NCBI GenBank assembly: GCA_965240325.2
Contig: OZ251231.1
Location: 1,488,001-1,552,000, forward strand
Source: Rebecca billardiae RCC1528
Lineage: Eukaryota > Haptophyta
Direction: 5' to 3'
DNA: 64,000 nucleotides
Both the position numbers and the translations under genes were made by a program. Positions 18,259 through 27,685 of the stretch are shown in pieces. Position 1 is the first letter of the stretch. Every line of letters starts with the position of its first letter. Under the pieces are notes generated by a model. The model was not told the origin of the DNA. It made no database searches and saw nothing but the letters and a program-made list of their open reading frames with translations.

Positions 18259-19062
18259 ATGGATCCCTGCTCACGGCTGCTGACCGCCTTGGAGGCGACG
18301 GTCCGCATTCGGGATGTGCAGGTGCTCAACATCTACCTGGTGGGCTCAAGGCTATGGGGTACCCACGAGGACGACTCGGATTTCGATCTCGTCGTCGTGG
18401 TTGCGGATGGCACACTGTCGGGCTCCACGGTTCGATCTGCGACAACGGTTGGGGGGTGTTTTGATGTGCAGCTTGTGCCCGAGAGCGCTTATCGAGAGGG
18501 TGTTGAAGGATCCGACATTATCCTTGCCGTATGCGCCAGCCTGCCGCAGACGCACGTCTGGCGAGAGCGAACGCGTGTATTGCCTTCCCATCGTATCCCT
18601 GTGCTCGTGTCCACCGCAATCGAGAGCTCGTCAAAGAGCTGGGCGCGCGCGAAGAAGGACGTCACGGTCCGACGTGAGGTCATCCGTGGCTGCAAGGGCG
18701 TGATTCACGCCATCCGCCTGCGCGCGCTGGCACTACTGCTCGTCGTTTCCAGGCCCACGTCTGCACTTGCGCTGGCCGACCTCCGCTGTGTGGACAAGCT
18801 CTCTGCACGCCTTCTGGGAAACGCACTTGCAAGCCGCAAGGAATGCGACTGGGAGGCTAGTATCGAGCACGGGCTGCCAGGCAGAGCCATGCGTGCGCTC
18901 GAGGAGCGATTGGTGCTCGCAGGCAAAAGGGAACATCCCGACGCTGCCGACGATGGCGCTGCTCGTCGTCATCTTGCTGCTGATGCTTGGCCTGATTTGT
19001 TCGAGGAGCTCATTGCGGAGTCATCGCCTACTGCTCATGACGACGCAGCAGTAAGCTATTGA
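18259..19062 (+). CDS. Nucleotidyltransferase-fold (pol beta superfamily) protein, 267 aa
   Basis: Single exon starting MDPCSRLLTALEATV. The strand-turn-strand IYLVGSRLWGTHEDDSDFDL gives the superfamily signature G-S-x(n)-S-D-x-D, where Ser holds the nucleotide phosphates and the two Asp bind Mg. A third carboxylate may be the Asp of GCFDVQLV. The rest (about residues 90-267) is helical and does not match poly(A) polymerase, tRNA nucleotidyltransferase or GrpB-type partners that I know. It resembles stand-alone predicted nucleotidyltransferases of protists and bacteria. Substrate unknown. Less GC-rich in third positions than neighbouring genes, which may mean more recent arrival, but this is weak evidence. 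Confidence 0.65.
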   Translation: MDPCSRLLTALEATVRIRDVQVLNIYLVGSRLWGTHEDDSDFDLVVVVADGTLSGSTVRSATTVGGCFDVQLVPESAYREGVEGSDIILAVCASLPQTHVWRERTRVLPSHRIPVLVSTAIESSSKSWARAKKDVTVRREVIRGCKGVIHAIRLRALALLLVVSRPTSALALADLRCVDKLSARLLGNALASRKECDWEASIEHGLPGRAMRALEERLVLAGKREHPDAADDGAARRHLAADAWPDLFEELIAESSPTAHDDAAVSY

Positions 19063-19180
19063 CATCAAAATAGTATATGCCGCGCTGCGACGCTGCAGCT
19101 TGTCGATGTCATCATCAGACCAGCAGCTATATACTGTAGCCGCGTGTTATGACCGAGCGCACATGCCGATATCAGCAATA

Positions 19181-19247
19181 TGACCGCGTTCCGCGGTCCT
19201 TCCGTAGAACCAACGTAGTTAGGGGCCCGCGGTGCACCCTCCGTCGG
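19181..19247 (+). repeat. Dispersed repeat B, copy 4
   Basis: GACCGCGTTCCGCGGTC core, CTTCCGTAGAACCAACGTAG, GGGGCCCGCGGTGCACCCTC, CGTCGG. Nearest in sequence to copy 3. Confidence 0.8.
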
Positions 19248-19344
19248 CATATGCTGTCCGTCCAACGCGCGGCCGTAGCGGCAGCAGCAGCGCGGAGCGC
19301 CGTCGAGCACGCGCGGCAAACGAATAATAATGGAATATTATGCA

Positions 19345-20120
19345 GCGCGGGCGAGTCGACGGTCTGGAAAATGCGCGATCACGCCACAGCAGGCTGGCAG
19401 AGCCCGCCCCGAGCTGCAGCATGCGCCGTAGGTGCTGCCCCAAGCTCTCGACTGCCCGTAAGCGGCGGCATGTGCGGCGGCGCCGGCGGCGGCCATGCTG
19501 CCCCGCCGTTGCGCGCCGCGGGGCGCTGCCAGCACCTCCGTGGTGAAGCGCACAGCGCTCGAGCCCACAGGGGCTGGCGACCGTCAAACCGACACCCCAT
19601 GACACGGGCCGGGGCTGCGTGTGCCAGCTGCACGCACCCCCTGGGCCCACCTGGCCCGCTCGAGCAGCTCGCGCCTTGGGTGCGCACAGCGGCTCGAGTA
19701 TACTGGTATGGGACGCCTGCTGCGGTGCCGCCGAGCGAGCACGTGCGGCCGAGGGTCACGCAGCACGGGCGACTCGACGGCGGCGAGCAGGCGCGACGGC
19801 CTCGCCGCGCCGCGGTAGAGCCTGCCCGGGCTGCAGCACGCCGTAGGAGCAGCCCAGCGCCCTCCTCCGCCCTCCAGCTTCGGCGCGCGCAGCAGGCCCG
19901 GCGGCGGACATGCTGCGGCGTGCCCAAGCAAGCAGGCAGATGGGCGCTGCCGGCCGCGCCGTCGCAAAGCGCGCAGAACTCGAGCTCGGGGGGGCGGACG
20001 GCCGCCAAACTGGCGCCGCAGGACGTGGCACTGCGTGCGCCAGCTGCGCGCACCCGCTGCGCCCGCGTAGCCCGTGCGAGCGCCGCGCCTCGAGCACACG
20101 CCGCAGCAGCTCGACACAGC
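19345..20120. repeat. Diverged tandem duplication, unit about 420 bp
   Basis: 19345-19764 and 19765-20120 share ordered blocks: GGGCGA.TCGACGG, GCTGCAGCA(TG)CGCCGTAGG, GGCGGCGG.CATGCTGC, and GCGTG.GCCAGCTGC.CGCACC. Each unit is Cys, Ala and Arg rich in every frame and no frame gives a convincing protein, so it may be a decayed repeat-containing gene on the minus strand. Confidence 0.55.
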
Positions 20121-20938
20121 CACTGCAGCGCGCACGCAGCCTGCACGGAGTGCACGCCGTGGCCCGTCGGCATCTTGGAAGCCGCCGAGAGCGTGTGCTT
20201 TCCCCGCACGACGGCGGTAGCTGCCGCGATGTATACGAGCGTGCTGCCGCGCCGGCCGCCGCTGCCCGGCCGCTGCGCCGGCTTCCACTCCGCGCCCGCT
20301 GCGCGTCCGCAGCTGGCAGCTGCGCCCGCCGTCAGCCGGCCCGGTGGCCAGCTGCCGCGCTCGCTGGGCGACCACTCGATGATGCGCGCAGCGTAAAGTG
20401 CGCGCTGGGCACCTCCTCGTCGCGTGCAATTTCGAGGTAGTCCTGCATCTGCTCCTGCATCAGCCCCTCCCACCCTGCGCGCGGGCGCGGACGGAGTCGC
20501 ACGCACGCGGTCCGATCGACGATCGATCGAGGCGCGGGCCGCGGCGGGACGGGCGTCGACGCGCAGGTTAGGTAGGTATGGTGCCGGCGCTTCCCGCAGG
20601 CGTTGCGCGCTTGGGGCGAGTGGGGCGCGTGGGCGAGACCAGCGGCCAGCCAGCCCACGCCACCGGCGCGAGGGCACCGGCGCGGCGCGCACACACACTT
20701 TGGGCCGCGGACCTGGTCGCGGGGCCGCCGCGCGGCTGCGTGACCGGCAGCTGTGAGTGAGCTGATCGAGTGAGCAAGCCGAATGCGCGTCCGGAGGTAC
20801 CTGCAGGCGCGCTCGGGGAGGGCCGAGGGCGATAGGTCGAGACCAGCGGCCGGCCGGCACCCGTCGCGCACGCACTCGGTGCGCGCCTTTGAAGGCGGCA
20901 TCCTCGCTCGGGCCGATGTCGTCGCGCCGCTCGCGAGC
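20121..20938. other. GC-rich stretch with one coding-like fragment
   Basis: On the minus strand around 20470-20395 the string MQEQMQDYLEIARDEEVP followed by SAHFTLRA looks protein-like, but no start, splice partner or family could be assigned. The rest shows nothing recognisable. Confidence 0.2.
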
Positions 20939-21218
20939 ACGAGACAGCTGACAGGCGGGTAACTTGGTTGTGACAAGCGCTATTCAATTATCAAGGCGGT
21001 TCATCCATCGAGGCAAGCGGGTAACTGGCTTTAAATAGCGCTATTCAAAAGAATCTCTTCAATATGATGAGGAGGTTCATCCAACGAGACAGGTGGGTAA
21101 CTTGGTTTAAAAGCGCTATTCAAAAGAATCTCTTTCAATACCATGAGGCGGTTCATCCATCGAGACAGGCGGGTAACTTCTTTTCGCAAGCGCTATTCAA
21201 AAGAATCTGGCCTCATAG
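20939..21218 (+). repeat. 76-bp tandem repeat, about 3.7 units
   Basis: Full units at 20994-21069 and 21070-21145, a nearly full unit at 21146-21218, and a partial first unit before 20994. Shared blocks per unit: AGGCGGTTCATCCATCGAG, CGGGTAACTTGG, AAGCGCTATTCAAAAGAATC. Too few units and no spacers, so not a CRISPR array. Confidence 0.85.
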
Positions 21219-21322
21219 CTGTTTTCGACCCAAAACAATCAAACGTCGCTCGGCAAACTCGTACTCCAGTAGCATACAAGAATGACAAAAATACTCACTT
21301 GTTTCACCCCCGGGGTATCTGA

Positions 21323-21563
21323 TCCCACGTCCGTCCATCGACTTATGCGGAATGGCGTGGGCGCGCTTATTTCGTCAAGCGCGTAGTTGCTAATGCAGAG
21401 CACTATGGGCCAACGTACCCCTCGAAAAATCGAAAACTCACCCTCCAACAGCCCTCAAAATCGTCCCCCATCCCCTTTTCTTTGATCAAAAGATCTTTTT
21501 GACAACGTAGTGAGGGCCCCCGGCGGGGCTCCACGCTACGCGCTCCGCCCTGCACCGCGGGCC
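21323..21563 (+). repeat. Dispersed repeat A, copy 3
   Basis: Nearly identical to copy 1 over CTCGAAAAATCGAAAACTC, ACCCTCCAACAGCCCTCAAA, CCCCTTTTCTTTGATCAAAA, GATCTTTTTGAC, AACGTAGTGAGGGCCCCCGG and CGGGGCTCCACGCT, CGCGCTCCGCCCTGCACCGC. Follows the 76-bp array by about 100 bp. Confidence 0.8.
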
Positions 21564-21628
21564 ATTAATAGATATAGCTAGCTATGTACGGCAGGGCGGG
21601 CCCGAGTTACAGTTACACTCCGCCTGAA

Positions 21629-21671
21629 CTCTCTCTCTCTCTCTAGTCTCTCTCTCTCTCTCTCTCTCTCT
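21629..21671 (+). repeat. (CT)n microsatellite
   Basis: Two CT runs interrupted once by CTAGT. Confidence 0.9.
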
Positions 21672-21972
21672 AGTTAATCGCGCTTTCTCGTCAAATAAAT
21701 ATATTGGGCGCAGTGCGCACGCGCAATGCGGCGCGCTTATTGGCGGCGGATGATGACAACTATACTATACGATAATGATGACGACGCGATCGATGATGAT
21801 GATATGCTGGCAACGATCTGACGGATACGACTACTTGATGAGCTCGTCGAACATTATCGGACGCGACTCTGATGACTATGACGATGATCGGACGCGACGA
21901 CTACTACTGTATAGTCTACTCCAGGCTACGACCTGCGCGCGCATCATCTGCGCTTGATCCTTATGAATCACT
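21672..21972. other. AT-richer intergenic stretch
   Basis: Contains several ATGATGATG-like trinucleotide clusters near 21770-21900. No gene seen; it includes the 3' flank of the mitochondrial carrier gene. Confidence 0.4.
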
Positions 21973-22977
21973 TCAATGTCGGAGGAGCATCAGTGCATGC
22001 ACGTGCTCGAAGAGCATCATTGAGATGCCGCACAGCGGCGCCATGGTGAACACACGTGCGTACGTGCCGCGCACGAGTGTGCCCCATCCTTCACGCCTGA
22101 TGGCATCGCGCAGCACGGCGATCATCGTCGTGGGGTGCACTTTCGGTGCTGGCGTCACCGTAGCCAGCCGCGCATCGGCGACGGCGAGGTTCCCCGCTGT
22201 TGCCGCTGCCACGGTAACGTGCGCCGCGGGTGCACGCACCTGCAGCCGCGTCTTGATGACGTCGATGGGCTGCGTCGCAGCGGCGGCAATGCTCCCCGCG
22301 CCAACCGCGCAGCCAAAGTGCGCCGCCGCCGCGCGCCGCGCCTCCAAGGGGTCGTCACCGACCTGGCTTGTGACCAACGACGCCTTGAGCCACTCATACA
22401 CGCCCAAGTACAGCCCAGAGAACGGGATGTACGTCATGTACGTGGCGAGCGCCCCAGCGTACACGCCGCGCACGCCTCCGGTCGCGAGGATGTGCGCAAA
22501 CATGCTGACTGCGTTGGATGGATGGGAGCGCGGTTGCGCGACCTGCAGCCGCTGCTTGACAACCTCGTACGGAATGTACACGCAGTTTCCCGCGAGCTCT
22601 GCGCCGACGCCGCATGCAAAGTACAGATATGGGGGCGTGTGCTCCTGGCCTCCGCACCGGCGCTCGATGGTGTTCGCGATCAGCTTGTACGCGGCGTAGT
22701 ACAAGGCGCCTGCCCACGGGGCGAAGATGGGGATGGCGGCGACCCCACGGTACAGGCCTTGAAAGCCTTCAGCGCGGACTGTCCGCCTGGCCATCTCCGC
22801 AAGCGCTCGGCCGGGATGCGATGTGATCGGGTGTGCTGCCGATGCGTTCAGCTTGGCACGCAGCGTGTCGATCGGGTGCATGATGGCGTGAGTGCACGTC
22901 GTCGCAGTCGCACCTGCCGTCGTAGCGGCCACGAACTCGCGCCCGTGTGCTCCCTCTGCCATCGCCGCGGGATGCAC
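21973..22977 (-). CDS. Mitochondrial carrier (SLC25) family protein
   Basis: Single exon, 334 aa, starting MHPAAMAEGAHGREF. Three carrier repeats each carry the P-x-D/E-x-x-K/R signature: HPIDTLRAKL near residue 34, IPYEVVKQRLQV near 138 and QPIDVIKTRLQV near 237, with Gly-rich even helices and six membrane spans. The carriers exchange metabolites across the inner mitochondrial membrane. The PYEVVKQRLQ form of repeat 2 recalls S-adenosylmethionine and mitoferrin-type carriers, but the substrate cannot be fixed from this. Repeat 3 has a longer loop (about residues 248-285) than usual. It faces the PhyH-family gene across 131 bp. Confidence 0.9.
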   Translation of the reverse strand: MHPAAMAEGAHGREFVAATTAGATATTCTHAIMHPIDTLRAKLNASAAHPITSHPGRALAEMARRTVRAEGFQGLYRGVAAIPIFAPWAGALYYAAYKLIANTIERRCGGQEHTPPYLYFACGVGAELAGNCVYIPYEVVKQRLQVAQPRSHPSNAVSMFAHILATGGVRGVYAGALATYMTYIPFSGLYLGVYEWLKASLVTSQVGDDPLEARRAAAAHFGCAVGAGSIAAAATQPIDVIKTRLQVRAPAAHVTVAAATAGNLAVADARLATVTPAPKVHPTTMIAVLRDAIRREGWGTLVRGTYARVFTMAPLCGISMMLFEHVHALMLLRH

Positions 22978-23108
22978 TTGCGTCGCCAGGCGTCACCGGA
23001 CGACCAGCCGGACGCGCGCCTTCGCCGATTCGCCGAAGCCTCCAACCGGGCGAGCCGAGCCGTCCAAGCGACCTGTACCATAGGGCCGGAACCACGCGAA
23101 ACCCGCAG
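22978..23108. promoter_or_regulatory. Divergent promoter, mitochondrial carrier / PhyH gene
   Basis: 131 bp between opposite start codons; no TATA box seen. Confidence 0.4.
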
Positions 23109-24158
23109 ATGGTGTCGGCCATCGCTCGGCACGCGTACGCCCTCATCCTCTCGGCCCCCCACCGTGCGTCGGTGCGCCGCGTCGCGATGAGCGCCGCGCC
23201 GCCGTCGTTGAGCAGCCACGACAAGTTCATGTTCGACCTGAACGGCTTCCTTGTGCTGCGTGGCGTGTTCACGCCGGAGGAGGTGGCTGGTGCGAACGAG
23301 GCGATCGACGCGCATGCCGCGGCGGCTCTGCAGGCGCGCGGCGAGCAGGCCCTGCGCAACACCCTGGACGGCTCGCCGCACTCGGCGCCGGGAGCGCGCA
23401 TGGACATGGGTGGCATGCTCGCCTGGCCCAAGCCGCACTGCGACCTGTTCAGGCAGGTGCTCGCGCATCCGCGGCTCGTGCCCTACCTCGTCGGGCTGCT
23501 CGGCGAGGGCTACCGGCTCGACCACCAGCCGCAGGTGGTGGCGCAAGACCGGGATTCGGAGGGCTTCGCGCTGCACGGTGGGCCCATCTCGGGCGACGAC
23601 GGCCAGCCGCAGGGTATCTTCAACCCCGAGCTGCAGTACCGTTGCGTCCATGCGCAGCCGTGGACCTCGCTGCTCGGCCTCTCGGTGCAGCTGAGCGACC
23701 ACAACGAGGGCGACGGCGGCTTCTGCATCGTGCGCGGCTCGCACAAGCTCAACTTGCCCGTCCCGCACGACGTGGCTCACGGGCTCGCGCCTGGCTTCGA
23801 GGAGCACCTCTACCAGCCAACCACCAAGGCTGGCGACGTCGTGATCTGGGCTGAGGCCACTGTGCACGGCGCCACGCCGTGGCGGGGCGCACATCAGCGC
23901 CGCATCGCGCTCTACCGCTTCGGGCCCGCCAACATGTGCTATGGCCGTGGCTACCTCGGTATCGACCCCGACAAACTCGAGGGCCTCACGCCGCTGCAAC
24001 GAGCCGTGCTCGAGCCGCCGTATGCCATGCGGCTCGAGCGCCCACACGTCACGGCAGAGGCTGTGAGCAACGATCCGAACGGTCCCGCACCCTTGCGGGA
24101 GCGCAGCGCTGCCAAGAAGGCCTTCGACCGCCAGCTCTTCGGCACGGACTACCTCTGA
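23109..24158 (+). CDS. Phytanoyl-CoA dioxygenase (PhyH)-family Fe(II)/2-oxoglutarate enzyme
   Basis: Single exon, 349 aa. The ATG at 23109 gives an N-terminus rich in Arg, Ala and Ser (VSAIARHAYALILSAPHRAS), possibly a mitochondrial presequence; a second ATG lies at 23187. Features: FLVLRGVFTPEEV near residue 40, LDHQPQVVAQ, GFALHGGP, LGLSVQLSDHNEGDGGFCIV, RGSHKLNLPVP and ATVHGATPWRGAHQRRIALY, which carries the distal His and the 2-oxoglutarate-binding Arg. The proximal iron motif reads H-G-G rather than the usual H-x-D. This branch is common in marine bacteria and algae and often annotated after mitomycin or fumonisin genes without proof. Reaction unknown: hydroxylation is expected, and the missing carboxylate leaves other outcomes open. 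Confidence 0.85.
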   Translation: MVSAIARHAYALILSAPHRASVRRVAMSAAPPSLSSHDKFMFDLNGFLVLRGVFTPEEVAGANEAIDAHAAAALQARGEQALRNTLDGSPHSAPGARMDMGGMLAWPKPHCDLFRQVLAHPRLVPYLVGLLGEGYRLDHQPQVVAQDRDSEGFALHGGPISGDDGQPQGIFNPELQYRCVHAQPWTSLLGLSVQLSDHNEGDGGFCIVRGSHKLNLPVPHDVAHGLAPGFEEHLYQPTTKAGDVVIWAEATVHGATPWRGAHQRRIALYRFGPANMCYGRGYLGIDPDKLEGLTPLQRAVLEPPYAMRLERPHVTAEAVSNDPNGPAPLRERSAAKKAFDRQLFGTDYL

Positions 24159-24563
24159 GGGTGGCTGCCACCCCGAATGGGACGTGAACATCATTACCGC
24201 CAGCAGGACCATGATGCTCATGCACTCACAGTCACATGCAGTGCCGCCAGGTACGCCGCCGACGCCGTCCTCCGCCGAGTCCTGCTGCGCGTGGCCTAAT
24301 AACCACTATATTATTACTCACGAGACACGACTGGTTTATCACATGGTCCGTCATATCATTGACAGTCATGGTTATACTGTACGGCCACAGGCGGTGTAGT
24401 CACCCGCGCAGGCTTGTACGCGTACCGGCCCGTAGAGCGGCGTACAGTACTGGGTTCGGGGCCGGCGGCATGGCGGAGTGCCGCTAGGCTACGACATATA
24501 TATATATAGACGATCATATACAATAACTGCTCGGCGCGCTCTCCGGCACTTGTTCGGAGCTGG
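24159..24563. other. Convergent intergenic stretch
   Basis: Lies between the 3' ends of the PhyH gene and the LRR gene. Contains a short TATATATATA run near 24496. No gene or terminator element recognised. Confidence 0.5.
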
Positions 24564-27083
24564 CTACTCGGCCTTGCTCCGTCCCTGCTGCGACTTCGGC
24601 GGCTTCATCACGTCCTCGAGCGCCTGCCGGTCCGTGTCAGTGCCGAGCGTGTCGAGCACCGTCGCGCCGTACTTGTCCGGGTCGATGGCGCGCGAGTAGA
24701 GCAGGATCGCTGCGTCCAGCTTGCCCTTGCGGTAGCTCATCGCCTCCACGAGCATCTTGGCCTGCACACGCGGGGCACGAGCCGAGCACGCATCGGCGCA
24801 CGCCGCGCGCGGTGTGTCAGCGCCGCAGACGCGCGGCGCGCTGCCCGCGCCCGCCCGTGTGCGCCCGCGCGCCCGGCTCGCACCTGCGCCGAGGTGAAGT
24901 AGTTGATGCTGGCCGCCAGCTTGATGAGCGACCAGCGCTCAAAGTCGGAGAGCGACTCGATGCCCAGCGTCTCGAGCAGCCGCGAGAACTTGAACTGCTC
25001 CATCGGCGCGGAGAAGTAGATGCCGCGGTCGGTGCGCTTGGCGCTGAGGCGCAGCGCGTACTGAAAGCGCAGCGCGCCCGTCTCTGGCACCTGCGCCGGA
25101 GGAGGGGCGCGCGGCGGAGGGGGAGAAGGGGTGGGTGAGGGGGGCAGGTGACGAGCGGGGCCCGCGGGCAGCGGCGCGCACGCGGCGGCGGCGGCGCGCG
25201 CGGCGCACCTCGGGGAACTGCCACGTGGCGGAGTGGTCGAGCGGCTCCCACGCGTCCACGGCCGCCTCCGCCTCCACCTCGCCCTCGTCCTTGCCCTTCT
25301 TGGGCGGCGGCGCGCCCTTGCGCTGCGCGGAGACGTGGTTGTACTGCACGTCCTTCCACGACTCGAGGGGCGTGGTCAGCTCGCGCTTCCACAGCTCGAG
25401 GCACACCTCGCGCTCGGCGTTGGACGCGAGGTCGAGCTCGATCGGGATCAGCACCTCGTCGATCGCGTGCGTGCACACGTACACGAGCCGCAGCACGCCC
25501 GAGCTGGGCACGGCCGCGGGCGTCGAGAGTCCAAACGGAAGGTTGTTCAGGTGGGTCGAGGTGCACGCCTCGCCGTCGGTGGCGATCGCGCGCTCGAGCA
25601 GCTTCGCGGCGAGGCGGTGGTCCGAGGGCTTCGAGAGCTCGAAGCGGCACGCCACCTCCAGCCCCACGTGCCAGTCGACATAGTCGAACTCGAGCACGCC
25701 GCGCGGCGGCAGCTGCCACGTGATCGAGCCGTCCGCGCCATGGATCGCAACCTTGGCGCTGTCGACGGTGAGGTTAGCCCACGTCTCGCCCTTCTGCTCG
25801 AGCATGCGGAACCAGAGCTTCTCGGCGAGGAAGAGGTCCCACGCGCGCGCGAGGTCGAGCACGTAGTGCCCCGCCGGGTGCGCCGGGTCGAAGCGGCTCG
25901 CGCGGCCGCGAGTGACGCTGGCGCCCTCCTGGATCTCGGTCAGCCCAACCTGAGAGAGCGCCTCCTTGGTGCGGATGGCCTTGACGAGCGCGTCGACGCC
26001 GGTGAGGTCCTGCTGCTCGGCCTTGGTCTGCGTCATGCCCATCGGGTTGAACCCGAGCTCGAGCTCGAGCAGCGACTTGTTGCTCTCGATCCCCGCCGCG
26101 AGCGCGAGCGCGCCGTCCATGTTGATTCGGTTGTGCGAGATGTCGAGGTGGGTAAGCGACTGATTGTCCTGCAGCACCTCCGAGACGGTCCGGCTGCCCT
26201 CGTCGCCCAGGCCGTTCCACGAGAGGTCGATGCGGTTGAGCAGGTAGTTCCGACGCAGCCCGTCCGCCAGCGCCGCGCCGCCCTTCTTCCCCAGCCCGTT
26301 CCACCGCAGCGACAGCTCGAGCAGCGCGCCGTTGGTCGTGAGCATCTCGCCAAATGCGCGCCCCGCCTCCTCGCCCAGGTGGTTGTACGAGAGGTCGAGC
26401 CGGGTGAGCGCGTTGTTCGAGCCGACGGCGGTGGCGAGCGCGAGCGCGGCGCGGTCGTCGAGGTGGTTGCCCCGCAGGTTCAGCTCCGCGAGCGACACGT
26501 TGCCCGCCAGCTTGCTCGCCAGCGCCTGCGCGCCCGGCTTGCCGATTCGGTTGGACGCGAGGCTGAGCGACGTGAGCGTCACGTTCACCGCGAGCACCTC
26601 GGCCATGGCCTCGCAGCCCGCGTCGCCCAGCCAGTTGTCGCCGAGGTTGATCGATCTGATCTTGTCGTTCACCTTGAGGCACTCCGCGACGGCCAGCGCG
26701 CCACGCACGCCCATGCCGTGGTGGTTGAGGTTCTGCGGCACGCGCGCGCGAGGCGCAACACGGGCGTCCGGGCGAGCGCGCGCTCAGCACAAGCTGCCCC
26801 CGCGGCGGGGGCGCCCTCTGCGGTGGGCGCGTGCAGCGCGCACAATGTGCTCGGCCTCCATCTTCGCGATGAAGAGCGCGATGGGCACGATATTCAGCTC
26901 AGCGCACCGCTTGAGGTACTCGCGCTTGCCCGCCTTCTGCGCATCCTCGAGCGGGAACTCGAGCTCGAGGTTGGTAATGTCATCGAGCTCGGCATCTGAC
27001 TCCTCGTCGGAGTCCCAGTCGTCCTCCTCGCCCTCGTCCTCGTCCTCGTCGTACTCAAGGTCGTCGTATGGCAGGTCCTCCAT
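24564..27083 (-). CDS. Leucine-rich-repeat protein with acidic N-terminus and DUF4476-like C-terminus
   Basis: Four exons: 27083-26844, 26732-25209, 25090-24884, 24761-24564, with introns of 111, 118 and 122 bp whose donors are GTGCGCGC, GTGCGCCG and GTGCGAGC. Product 722 aa. Residues about 8-40 are nearly all Asp and Glu. Residues about 80-330 hold eight or nine ribonuclease-inhibitor-type LRRs of 28 residues (pattern LxxLxLxxNxLGxxGxxxLAxxL). The middle (about 350-590) has FDPAHPAGHYVLDLARAWD, met in other protist LRR proteins, and a Lys/Glu linker. The C-terminal 120 residues (FKFSRLLETLGIESLSDFER and on to KLDAAILLYSRAIDPDKY) resemble DUF4476, a short helical domain. Probably a cytosolic or ciliary scaffold; no enzymatic motif. 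Exon borders keep every LRR and helix in frame. Confidence 0.85.
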
Positions 27084-27287
27084 CGCGCGCGCGGCGCCGG
27101 CCTGCCACAGCAGGACCGCCGTGCCGGTGCGGGCCGAGAAATGAAACAGCACGATGGAAGACCACCCAAACAACCGAAAGGAATCAGAGTGTGCGTTCCC
27201 GGAATGTTGTGGAAGTCCGGCGTTGTGGCCGGCTGTTGAGCTGAGCGAGTGAGCGTTGGCATCCCGGCGGCTCCGGCAGCGTCGACG
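27084..27287. promoter_or_regulatory. Divergent promoter, LRR gene / acyl-CoA-binding protein gene
   Basis: 204 bp between opposite start codons; no recognised core element. Confidence 0.4.
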
Positions 27288-27685
27288 ATGTCACCCGCGC
27301 CTCCGGCGGACGACTTCGAGTCGGTGGCGGAGCGCATGCGCCAGATCTCTGACGTCGCAACGAGCGACAAGCTGTGCGTTGCGCTGCGCCGAGCTGGAGC
27401 CCGCACTGCGCCGCCTCTCCACACTGGTACAGCTGTGCTCACACGGCACTGTCTCCCGCCCCACGTCGCTTCTGTGCCCCGGAACGCTTTCGCAGGCGCT
27501 TGTACGCCCTATACAAGCAGGCTACGAGCGGCGATAATGGCTCGCCGCAGCCTGGATTGCTCGCGATGACCGACAGGGCAAAGTGGGATGCTTGGACGCA
27601 GCTCAAGGGCATGCCAGCCGGCGTGGCGCGCGCCGAGTACATCCAGTTTGCAGCAGGCATCGTCACCAAGGTCGGCAGCAAGTAG
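27288..27685 (+). CDS. Acyl-CoA-binding protein (ACBP)
   Basis: Two exons, 27288-27373 and 27496-27685; the 122-bp intron begins GTGCGTTGCG and ends TTTCGCAG, joining SDKL to RLYALYKQATSGD. Product 91 aa, the usual length of a stand-alone ACBP. Four-helix family hallmarks are present: LYALYKQATSGD (helix 2, acyl-CoA contact Tyr and Lys), DRAKWDAWTQLKGMP (helix 3, KWDAW) and AEYIQF in helix 4. It binds long-chain acyl-CoA esters in the cytosol and buffers or carries them between synthesis and use. No targeting signal. Divergent from the LRR gene. Confidence 0.93.

Noticed and set aside
20939-21218. CRISPR-like array
   Set aside because: Repeats are 76 bp, contiguous and without unique spacers, in a eukaryotic nuclear context.
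25233-26999. Plus-strand 588-codon open frame
   Set aside because: Antisense of the LRR gene; His/Arg/Val-rich shadow of Asp/Leu/Ala codons.
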